Assembly: GCA_003864495.1 (NCBI GenBank)
Contig: ML133401.1
Coordinates: 5,447,189-5,511,188 of the forward strand
From: Nemopilema nomurai
Taxonomy: Eukaryota; Cnidaria; Scyphozoa; Rhizostomeae; Rhizostomatidae
Direction: 5' to 3'
Length of the DNA: 64,000 nt
Shown here: positions 11,801 through 23,800 of the stretch, in pieces
How the letters are laid out: each line of letters starts with the position of its first letter
How positions within the stretch are numbered: the stretch's first letter is position 1
Translations under genes and position numbers: made by a program
The notes under the pieces: generated by a model
What the model was told of the DNA's origin: nothing
The model's database searches: none
What the model saw: the letters and a program-made list of their open reading frames with translations, nothing else

Positions 11801-14800
11801 TAAGAAAAACTTTCTTTTCGTTTTCCGCATTCTTGGCATTTCACATAAGTTGTACCTCCAATATCAAGTAGCTTTGTTGGTCAGAAGTTTTCAATTTTGT
11901 GAAGTCTACCACGCAGGTCAGTTCCATTCCCTACCAGTAAGATCGCTCTCAATCAACCATCTTAATATTGTAGCTATTGTCTGCAAGATGGTAACTGGGT
12001 GTGCACCGAAAGAATTTGCACCATGTCTGCCATTAAAGGTGAGTGCTTTTCTAAATTACATTATGTTACGTGATATATTACTATATTATATTATATTATA
12101 TTATATTATATTATATTATATTATATTATATTATATTATATTATATTATATTATATTATATTAAATTATATTATATTATATTATATTATATTATATTATA
12201 TTATATTATATTATATTATATTATATTATATTATATTATATCATATTTTATATATCGTATTTTATATATTACATTATATTATATTATAATATTATCATAT
12301 TACACTATACTGTGCTATTCATATTAAAATTTGATTTAATTCCTCCCCTGCCTAGGCGTTCAGCTTACACCAAGAAGTCGTATTTCCATTAAGAAGGACA
12401 GTCGAATACTTTTGGTATGCAAAAGTGAAAGGAAAACTTCACGATTTACTTGGTTTGTAAATGGAAACACGATCACGTCCACGTACAAAGTAACTACGGA
12501 TGGGAAGTCTGGAGAGAGCGTGTTATTGCTGACGTCACGAGACTTTAGCGGCGAGTTTGCCTACATCACCTGTTACGTACCACCATTCACACCAAAGCGT
12601 GTGAAAGTAAGCTTGATTAAGGGTGAGAATTCTTGTTTTGTTATTGCAACTGCCTGTTTGTTTGGCTTTAGAAGTAAACAAAGTCGCATTTTTCAAAAGT
12701 ATGAAGACTTTTGGCTGTTGTCCTTTAAAAGGAAACACGCAGAATGACAAATTCTAATATTTATGTTTTCTAGCAACAGAGCTTCCAACTGGCTTTCCGG
12801 TTTTTAGTTCCAAACAGCAAGTTATTGGCTCGAGGCCGGGTGAAAAGGTCACATTAGAGTGCAAGGTCGATGGGCATGCTCCAAAGACCACCACGTGGTT
12901 TAACTTCCATTCCCCTGTTGGACAAAACAGCAGCCACTCGACCATTTCTGCCGACGGCTCACTGACAATTTTAAGAGCTGTGAAGTCTGATACTGGACAA
13001 TACTATTGCATGGTAGTCAATGATGTTGGTGCTAGCCTGTCGCCTTATCCAGTGAAGCTCGTTGTCAACTCAGGTATTTATTTCAGGACGTCCCGCTGAT
13101 ACTGATGCTTAAACTTATTAATTTTTGCGTCTTATCTTCCTATGTTATCAATTTCTAGGCAAACTCTTCTTCTCTCCTCTTCTTCTCTCCTCTTCATCTC
13201 TCCTCTTCTTCTCTCCTCTTCTTCTCTCCTCTTCTTCTCTCCTCTTCTTCTCTCCTCTTCTTCTCTCCTCTACTTCTCACCTCTTCTTCTCTCCTCTACT
13301 TCTCACCTCTTCTTCTCTCCTCTGCTTCTCTCCCTTCTTCTCTCCTCTTCTTCTCACCTCTTCTTCTCTCCTCTTCTTCTCACCTCTTCTTCTCTCCTCT
13401 TCTTCTCTCCTCTTCTTCTCCATCAATTTCAGAGCAGATTCGGCCTTGCCTTTGTCTTTAAACCACTCTTTTACGTGTGCCTGCCACAAAGTGATTGAAA
13501 CGCTTTCATTCTTCATCTCGCAGATAACAAGGCATCAAAGCAAGTGAACGGCGGTTGGTGTGAGCCTGAACGCCATTGTTTCACCAGCTGTGTTGGCGGC
13601 ACTCAAGTTGCTAAGCGCAAGTGCGCATGCCCAAGACCTGCCAAAGGCGGCGCTGATTGTGTCGGTTCAACTAAAGTGCAAGTCCAGTGTGACTTCACTA
13701 ACTGCCCTCGAGGTACGGGCCTAGCTTTCATCAAAATAAACCATTACCTTTCTTCACCACATTGCCATATCAATATCTATAGCTAATGTATTGGTAGATA
13801 TCAACAAATCTTCCCGCGACTCAAGTCTTTGCGAGTACTTAGCCTGTTGACCATCTTGAATATACAATGGTCAGTTGGGTCCACGTGTTTGTATCGCTAC
13901 ACGCTGTATTGATAATCATTCGTAACGTTGAAACTGACACCAAAATCGCCTTTGCTCGTGATAATTTCGATGAGATATTTTGGTCATTTTGAAATTCTTG
14001 AAAGTTTATATTATTGCTTTTGATATCACCCCGGCCAACCCTGAACACAAACTGTACAATAATACCCCAGTACTTTTGGGGTGAATGTGAAGATGTAGGG
14101 GTGCACTTACCTTTATATATGGACTTGTGATGTAATATTTTCAATCTTCTCGCAGACGTAACAATATCTGGCGAAGTATCGGTTGGCACAATGAGGAGTG
14201 AAGATTTTCCTCGTGGCTCTTGTTTACATGTCGAAGTGATGAAATGCCGAAAAGACAGATGTAAAGTGGTGTCTGCAATGACCACCCGGGACATCACAGT
14301 CCACAAAAGCAAGTCCCAGGACAATCATATTGGATACACCCTGACACTTAAAAATGCCCTTGGCCCTTACGAAATCGGGTCACGAATTCAACTGGGACAT
14401 TGCAGGGATGGCAAGTCTTTTGAAGAAATCCTCGAGAATGATGGCAAAGACGAAAGGTCAATGTTCATCCAACCTTTCACCGTTGAACGGAATTTGACGC
14501 AAATCAAACGAAACATCAAAGCAAACTTTGTAGAAAAACGTCAATCACTTCAAGGAATTCTTAAACTTAGGCCATCGATGGACGCAATACCGGCTGGCTC
14601 TTGTTTGCTTGTTACGATATGGGAAGACATCATGTGTCATGACCCACAAGACTGTGCTCCGTTAATGACCATTAAATCAAGCTCCTTCAAGTACCAAGGC
14701 TCCAGCATCCTGTACAATGCCAAGCTCCCCAAGGTGCTGGATGCCCGTGATTACCTAGTAGAAGCTACTCTCTATGTCGAACGCTGCTCCAAGTCTGCGG

Positions 14801-17800
14801 ATTCTAGGCCTGGTGATTACGTCACTTTGAAGAAGCAACGAATATTCATTACAGAGACAACGCATGACCTCGAAATCGACTTCACTCTTGACATAAAGAA
14901 ACCAGAGGGCCGATACAAAGGTATGTCCTCTTTCTGCGATTTCATGCTTCCAATGACAGCTGTTAACTTCGCTTCCAATATTTTTGCATCACAAATACTC
15001 TCCATTGTGTTGCACATTGGACTCGTGTTGTCTTAAAAGTTGCAATTGCTTTATGCATAATCTTATGATTTTTGTTTTGTAGATATATGGGTCAGCGGCA
15101 CTGTATCGTTGCCAGGCTACAATGAAAACGATATCGAGGCACGCTCTTGCCTCACTATAATATTCCGCGAAATCTACAAGTGCAACGAAAGCGAGGGATG
15201 CAGGAATCCATATACTGCGGAGGGGAGAGCCAAGGGCGTGAGCTACGCAGGAGCATCGCAGTTTACGTACGAGGTGAAGTTTAGAAATGTCATGGGTAGT
15301 GAATTTGCCGTCGATGGGATTCTGAATCTTGGTTGGTGTAAAGACTTTGTGAAAGGCAAAAGGAGGCTCAGGAAAGGGGACTATGAGACACTGCAGCCAT
15401 TCGTGATATTTCTGAGCGAGCATCAAAGCCAAGCCGATGTTCCCTTGAAAATGGAAAGGTTTCCAATTCCTGTCGGTAATAACATTACCTGATTATTTGG
15501 CTGTTATTGATTTCATTGCTTCTTTGGAAGTTGTAAGTTAGGAAAGCTTCATCGCTGTTTTAAATGACGAGGGATTGAAGAAACTGTTAAAAAGCAGAAA
15601 ACTGGGCAAATTTACATCCAAAAATGTGGTTTGTTATTTTAACATCAAGCACAATTCCCTTTATCACATTTGAAAGCTGCAAAATATAGAAAAACAATAG
15701 TTTCAAACATGACATTTCGAATCATGGTTACTGTAGTCCTTTTATGGCCTAACATATCTTATTTTTAGGTAAGAAGGAATATCTTATGAATGGAGAGCTC
15801 AAGTTGGAGTCAGTTACTCAGGATATGCTCAAGAATTCCTGCTTCAAAATGATCCTGGCAGCAGAGAGATGCTCCAGCGGTAGGAAATGCAAGAAGATAC
15901 CTTTCTACACGAAAATTATCGACAATCTAGCATATTCCCCAAGGCAGACTATTTATTTCAAGATCAAGTATACGCAGATATCAAGCATGCAGAGCGTAGA
16001 TTTATTCGTGATATTCAATAGCGGATGGTGTAGCAGGGGTGTGGAAGACTCTGTCTCGGTTCGCAGAGCAGATCTCATCGGAGAGTTCGCTGTAAAATCT
16101 GAAGGAGACATTGGAACATTGGTGTTGAAGCCGCAGACGGATATTCGATTTATTGAAGGCCCATTTGCAAAGGCTGAGGTCGTACAGGGTATGTTTTTCT
16201 GTCTATCGTAGTAGTTTTGATAACAAATGAAATTTCTTATAGTTAAGGTAGTAGAGACTCCTCAAGCATTGTAAGCATTTTTAGTGTAGATAGGCAAAAC
16301 CCCAGCCTCTTCTTTCACAACTCACGCGTTAGCTATTAAGATCCTGGCCAAGTTTCATATTCTTGAGCAGACAATGTGCTAAGAAAGATGTAATGTTTGC
16401 ATTGGCTGAGTAACAGCATTGGCCATGCAACTGTTATTTTGATTCATTTATTTCCTCTGGTATTTTTTGCTATAGCAAAAGTGCGAATAGAATTTAAATA
16501 AATAGATAGTTAAGGAGCGAGGGAAGAGAGGATTCGAACCATCATAAATGAATCATCGAATTTACTACCATTCCTCATACGTGGTGATAATTCATCTTCT
16601 AAACATTTCTACTTGCTAAACATTTCTACTTGCAGCCTTTAAATTCGTTGAAACGTGGAGGCTATCAGAGTTTTTCTTCAAGTGACAGGTATTTTTTGCT
16701 TGCCTTAATCGTTCATGACATAATTTCTGCGTCTGCAGATTCCATCATCGTGAAGGGGAACATCATTTTACCTCTGAACTATCCTGGCGAGAAGATAGAG
16801 GAGCCCTCCTGCCTAATCGTAACAGTTCAAGAGACAGCGACATGCAAGAAAAACGAGATCTGCCCCGACTCAGCCATTGCTAGAAACATCTTTCGAAGCA
16901 TCGGCCTAACCTCCAAAAACACCATCGCCTACGAGCTTACAGTCAGTCCCAAGCTGAAACCTAACATCGATTATCTGTTCGAAGCTGTCCTAAATAAAGG
17001 CTGGTGCTCCGAAGGCGCCACAGACAGCAAGTGGATCCAAGATGGTGACCTCTTCAACTCTGTTGGTGCTCGGTTTAAGGACACTGAAGTGACAGCTGTG
17101 CTTCAAAATATCGTTCTCAAGGTTTTCAAAGACCAGGACAAGGAGAAAGGTATTTTGGATCGTTTCTCTTTGTTATGCACTCATGTAACATACAACAATT
17201 CGTCATTAGCAGATGGTATCAATGCAGTTTTATCAAGAATGTTTTGAGATTAATCAATGTAGCTGAAATTGATTTAACCTTTCATCGAAGTGACTGAAAC
17301 AATTTTGCATAAAGTTGAAGACAGTGTTGTGAATTCGTTTTGTTCTCCTTTGCAGTCTAATGTCATTAGGGTGTGGAAATCTAACCCATTTTACAACATA
17401 AAGCTTGGTTTGAATATTTTGAAGATATCGGCACATTTTTAAAAAGCACCATAAAATGTCGAAGTGTCATTGGCCTTGATAATGAAGTACGCAAAACTAC
17501 GCTTATAAAGCATGTTTGAAGGTTCTTCTGATAATCTATTTTCATTGAATACTCTCTTCACCAAGAGATGTTTCACTAAATGTACTTTTCAGCCGAAGTT
17601 TACTTATTACTAAATGTTAATTTTTCTCGTGATGTTTATAGCGAAATGCATTTTGCGTTGCCCGAAGATACTCGACCCAATTTGTGCCAATAACAACAGA
17701 ACATACAACAGTTTATGCGAAATGAAGACCGAAGCATGCCTACAGAACTCCGACCTCGAGATGGTTCACAAAGGAGAATGCGGTAAGTTTAGCGAGACAG

Positions 17801-20800
17801 ACTGAGTGCCTGGGAATCACCCAGCAGATTTCAAATCAATACATGCTAGGCTGCATTTTCATGCTGTCACTAGATTGTGCCACATATAGGCATTAGCGAG
17901 CAAGATGCATTTGAATTGCAGCAGCTGTCGTTTTTGAAGAGGCATATCCTTATGTTTTTTATTTGTTTCTTCCTTGCTTTCGAAGGTAGTTTTAGGACAC
18001 TGAGAAGCTTAAGCTAATCGTGCAGTGTCCTGGTCCTTCCTCTCGATGTGACCACACCTCGTGATTCCTTATGCCTGGAATTACTGAGAGCTGGCGACTC
18101 TCTTCACTCTGGGCGAAAGTTTGGTCATGCCAAGGACTCGAACCACAGACCCTTGGGTCTGTAGTCAGCGCCTCTGTCCACTGAGCCATCCTTGCACTAT
18201 CCTAATGTCGATAGGATAATATTCCTCTGACCAAACCCACTTTCTATTATAGAAAGATGCAAACGAAATTGCTCGCGGATTATTGAGCCGATCTGTGCAC
18301 GTAACGGCAAGACGTATGATAATTTATGCATCATGAACCGAGAGGCCTGCACTGATGACATTTATCTGACATACAGACACACGGGAATCTGCGGTAAGCG
18401 ATGTTTCCTGTTTACATCAAAACCAGATGCCTTGATAGCCCCTCTTTTTGATCTTCCAGTCACCTGGGCTTAAACAGATGCTCAAATTTGCGGTGACTTT
18501 TTATATTCTATATTTATATTGCGGTGGCAATATTATTGAGCCCTAGTCATGTGCATTGCATTTCCAGCACTACAAGGACCTGACCAAGTCTTTGTATGCC
18601 AGTTAATGTAACACGCAAATAGAAAAATGGTAAGAGTCAATGCATTTATGCAACTCTGCTGTTTTGTTGTCTGTATATGTCCGACATCTCCTGATTAAAA
18701 ACCAACTATCATAGTTTATGTGGTGATATTTAACGGGCTTAGGATTAAATGAATTTGCTATATTTTAGGCTCCGTTACCATGAAAGGGGATGTGAGATTC
18801 CCCTCGGATGATTCGATGCCGGATGTGCCTGCTGGATCTTGCCTTATTATTAGAACTCGCAAATCAGTCTACTGCGATTTCCCAGAAACCTGCCCGGACT
18901 TTGAACTTGCAGAAGTTGTGAGAAGAAACATTACTGTTCCAGTCGATCGCAAAATCCCGTATGAGGTGGTCATGAATCCGAGGCCAAAGTCAAGTGTATA
19001 CCTCATTGAGGTTGTGTTGAACCGAGGATGGTGCTCCGCCGATACTTTCAACTCACAGTGGATTCGAAACAACGATTTCTTCAACTATATGGAACAGCCT
19101 TTTGCTGTAAGAGGTGATGAACCAATCTTCAAGGACGTCAAAGTCAGGAAGCTTACAAAATTGGAAGAAATCGAAGGTAATTGACCCATTTAATTGCCAT
19201 TGCCATTCTTGTTGCATTTAAAGTGAATCAAAATTTAAAACATTTGTTGAAACGAGAAGCGTTCGTGTAATCCTTCGCTACCAGCTCTTGTCATTCGTTT
19301 TGACAAAACATATGGTAATAGGTGACTGTAACATAAAGTGACTTTAAGTGACATAAAGCATCCAAGTAATTGTATGTACATTTTGGTTGCAGAGAAAGCC
19401 CCAAGCGGCCTTATCGACCCATGCAAGGTTTATAAGTGCCCATTTTATGCAAAATGTAAAGTTGAGTTCGGCAGAGGCAGATGCACGTGTCACCTGGTTT
19501 GTCCTGATATTCTATCGAAACCAGTCTGCGGAAGTGATGATAAAACCTACAGCAGTGAATGCTCGATGCAGAGCGAATCGTGCATGCTGAAGAAACTTGT
19601 GACTGTTAAATACACCGGACCATGCAGTAAGTAGCAATTCAGAGCAAGCGCTTTCATTTCTTCATATTCTTCAAACTTGTTGATGCCGAGACCATTCTTT
19701 ATTAGCGATGTAAATAAGCTAGGCCTAGCTGTGTCATCGCATGTCTGTACTGTGATTTGAGAACGTTTACTAAAGAACTGTATTACAGAGAACATTACGG
19801 AAGTATTCTTGATAATCTACAATCTGTGAGTGTCATGTTCAATGACGTCATGTCTGAAATTCGTAAGCTTATTAACATATAAAGTTAATGCACTGAAAAC
19901 AGTACATTGGTCTACATTTGATTAAACATGCACATTCTTTTTGCCAATGACTTCCTGTCTAAAGAACGATACTGTAATATTTAGGCCACCTACATATGAC
20001 GTGTACACTCGTAAACACGACGTTGTCTTTACACAGAAGACCCGACGGCAACAGTAGCTGGAGATGTTTTAGTCACCAACTTTATTCCGACTGTCCCAGA
20101 AGGATCCTGTCTTGTTATAAGCATTCGGAAGGACACCACATGTTCCGAATTGGAACAAAACTGTGACAATAACATGGTTAAAAGGATCGTTCAAAAGTTT
20201 GTGACCATTCCCCCTAGCAATCGCATGTATTATCAGGTGGACCTCAACCCGAGGCCAAAAGCTGGCAACTATATAATTTATGCTGTTCTCAATCGAGGCT
20301 GGTGTCCTAAATTATTCGATACGGAAACTATAAGAATTGGTGACTATTCTAACGACAAAGGGAGAATATTTGAGATCCCAGTATCTGGTAACATAAAGAT
20401 GGATCTTATCATTTCAGCATATATTAATGACGGTAAAGACCTTTTCTACTTTCTAGCATTCTTATCTCTGACAGACGCTGTCAGCATGTGGCCCTAGTCT
20501 TTTTTTGCAGAACTGAATGCCAAACATCAATCGAAAAGCTTTGGCAATTTTTTTATATTCTTTCTTATCTCTATACGTTTAGGACCTTGCTCCATATTCG
20601 CCCATATTGTCGATAAATTGAAAACACGTTACTTCATCCCAAAAACTGTTTTCTAAAATAATTTTCAATCTATCAACTGATCTAAATGTTCTTATTCTTC
20701 AATCATATTGGCAATATTCAAATAGAGAGGAATGCTTCGTTTCGTCATATCACCACCCTTCCCAGTACAATGGCAAATTTTGTACAAAGGCTTCCCCTTC

Positions 20801-23800
20801 ACGGGTAAAAATAAAGAAGGCAAACTCTTGCACTGAAATTATTCCACAATACTGGACCTTCACATGACAATGTTGGAACGATTGATGTCATCAACATCAT
20901 GTGACATAAACCTTGGTGTGCTAATTAATTTGGTATTGCCCCAAAGCCAACCGTTTCTTATCAATTGGCTTTAAAACTGAGACTTTTGATGCTTTCAAAA
21001 TAACTTTTTCATGGTCTTACAAATGGTTTCAATGTTCTCATATAGTTTGACTACGTCAAAAAATTTCAAAATTGATCACCATCAAGTGTTATGAATTGTT
21101 GGTAGTAAAGGAGTTCTGGATCTCTTCTAGTCGACAAAGATTCCATGTTGATAAGAGGTGAGGTTACTCTTGATAAGAACGAGCAGAACCTTCCCAATGG
21201 ATCTTGTCTGTCGGTGAGTTTGCATGAAAGTTTATCATGCAAACAGGCGGAGAATTGCAGTAAGCAGCCCATAATGCGATTTTACGTCAAAGGACTCAAC
21301 CAGCTGCCTTCCGACAAGATTCCATACGAGGCAACGATCAAACCGAGGCCAAAACCTGGTAGCTACGTACTAAGCGTCGTTCTGAATCGAGGATGGTGTT
21401 CTGAAGGATCGAGCGAATGGATACGAGACGGTGACCTCTTTCTGAACGAAGGCCAAAAGCTAGAGATCGGAGCAGCTGGAAGTGTCCACAAGGATGTTTC
21501 TATCATAAGGTACTACCAAGGTAAGATACCAAAATTTCCTAAAGATACACTATCTCAGTTGGGACTCATTGCCTTTTTATAAGCTTATTTAGTCCTTATT
21601 TATTGAGTCATTTTTGTCCTTACATGTTTTGCCAGGTGATTGTGTAATTCTTATGGCGTTCATGCTCTACCTTTTGCAGTGAATCAATCAGCTCCACTGT
21701 TGTATTGCTTTTTCAACTGGCAACTTCACCAGCATTCATGATGCCTAAATTTAGTGCTCACCCTTTTCTTTCCCTTTTTCAAATATTTTTCAAGCATGTT
21801 GCTTGCTTTTCATTGTCTTTATATTCTTTAAACGCTTAATGAAAAACCTAAACAACAGAAAATTAAGGCCCATTACTTCTCTAGATTACGCAGAGCCTAA
21901 GCTAAAACTCTTATTTGATATAAGCAAACATTGTTTGCCGCAAATGAAAGTTTAAAATTAAGGTTAGAATATAGGATAATGAAGCTACAGCTGTTTTAAA
22001 GCTGAATCGAGAAATTTGATTGACGCATGTACTACACCAAGGTTCCTCTTGATCTGTTCCTGCCAAGCAGTGTTTTCATAAAATGTTCATTATCTTATGA
22101 AAGGCACAAAGACTAAAAACCAGTTGATTGTAACTTGCTTCTCGTCGTTTTCTTGCATGTGTCTTTTATTTGCATTCTGCTTTTAACTCAAGTTTCATCT
22201 TTTTGCTGTAGGGATTCCATGTTCAACCAAAGATGGAAGCAAGATTGCTGATGGTGAAGATGTTGGCACAAATGGTCATGGTTGCCAAGGGTGTCAGTGC
22301 AAAAACGGAACAATTGTTTGCAAACCTGTGGACTGTCCAGCAGTGAAATGTGACGATGGACATTTATCCATAGAAGATGGGGATTGCTGTCCTGTTTGCA
22401 TAAAAAAAATCCAGTGCAAGAGAGATATCAAACCATACTCAGTAGGGGAAAAATTTTTCAAGCGGAATGTGGACCAGTGTGAGACATGCACCTGTAATGT
22501 GACAGGGACATTCACATGTAGCAAGAAAGCATGCCCGACTCCAAATTGCCGACAAGCTTTCTTTATTGGCAGCTCATGTTGCCCTGTCTGTCCATCAGAC
22601 ATCAAGTGCAAGGACCGAGAGACTGGTAACATATTTCTTGAGTAACATAAATGACACTTTTGATCATGCTTATCAGAAAGATTTGGATTTACTAAGCTTC
22701 CCATCATTTTCTAGAAATGCTAGGGCGTATTGGCAGTGATGTCCTGGAATTTATTGCTACTTTTCCTGTTGTTCTTTCTGGCGAATCTTGTGAATGTAGA
22801 TTAAAAGAAAAATAAGAGAAAAATTGCCGGACATCTGAAGGGGCATTTAGACTATTGTCAACTCTATCTAGGTTCCTAAGTGGGTATTATAATATATCTC
22901 TCTTTTATCAATTAATTTGTTTCTATCAAGCTACTACTGCACATTTTCATGTCATTCACCGTTACAACCCATCGTCATTGATCCTTGCTTTCCCAGGAAT
23001 GCTGTTTAAGGCAGGCGAAACTTGGCTCGGCGGTGAGGCCAATAGTTGCTCCAAATGCAAGTGCATCGTAAAGCCAGATAGCAGCGTCATGGGCTATATT
23101 GAGTGTACGAAACCGAGCTGTCCTAAACTCACATGCGCAAAACAAGTATTTCCGAAAGGTACTTAACCTTTTCTGGTATTCATAATGCTGTTAATCGGAA
23201 TGTTTTGCCTCTGACATGGAACAAAGATGCGTTTGAAGGTCTCTTCTTTGACAGTCTTAAATTAAGGTTTTACCCAATCCTTAGTGTTTGTTTCAGTTCT
23301 TTTACCTTTTTATTTAAGGATATTGCTGTCCAGTTTGCCTTAAAGAGAATGGCAATGGTCCATTCAAGGAGGAGGACGTCAGCTACCTCAAGGCACTTAT
23401 ATTCAACGAAGTCGTTTCGTCCGAAATCTCTTGCTCACATGCACTCACAGGGGGGATCTTCAATGAAGGCGAACGGTGGAGATATGGATGTATGAATTAT
23501 GACTGCTCCAGGGTGGGAATCAGGGCTTCCCCCGTCCCATGTCCATATTTGACATGCCCAAAAGCTTACCAGGTGAAGAGACTCGGCGAGTGCTGTGCAG
23601 CCTGTAGCTCAGAATGTGAGTATAGCTTTGAAGTTTCTGTGAAGTTGCATTAAGTACATGACAAGAGCGACGTTTAACTTGATTAGGTACGCCAGATATG
23701 ATTCGGAGCGGCAGATTGCATTTGGAGCGACATGTCCAGTCGCATTATTCGATCCTGGAGCGGCTTCGAATTATACGTCGAACTCTTCATGTGCATTTAT

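Noticed and set aside
12070..12327. Tyr/Ile-repeat open frames, and the similar one at 57408-57755
   Set aside because: They are translations of the (ATATT)n microsatellite.
13125..13547. Long open frames of 118-140 residues rich in Ser, Leu and Phe
   Set aside because: They are translations of the 13-bp CT-rich minisatellite.
16520..16600. A perfect tRNA-like box B (GGTTCGAATCC) on the minus strand
   Set aside because: No box A at a proper distance and no cloverleaf. Possibly an old SINE fragment, too weak to annotate.
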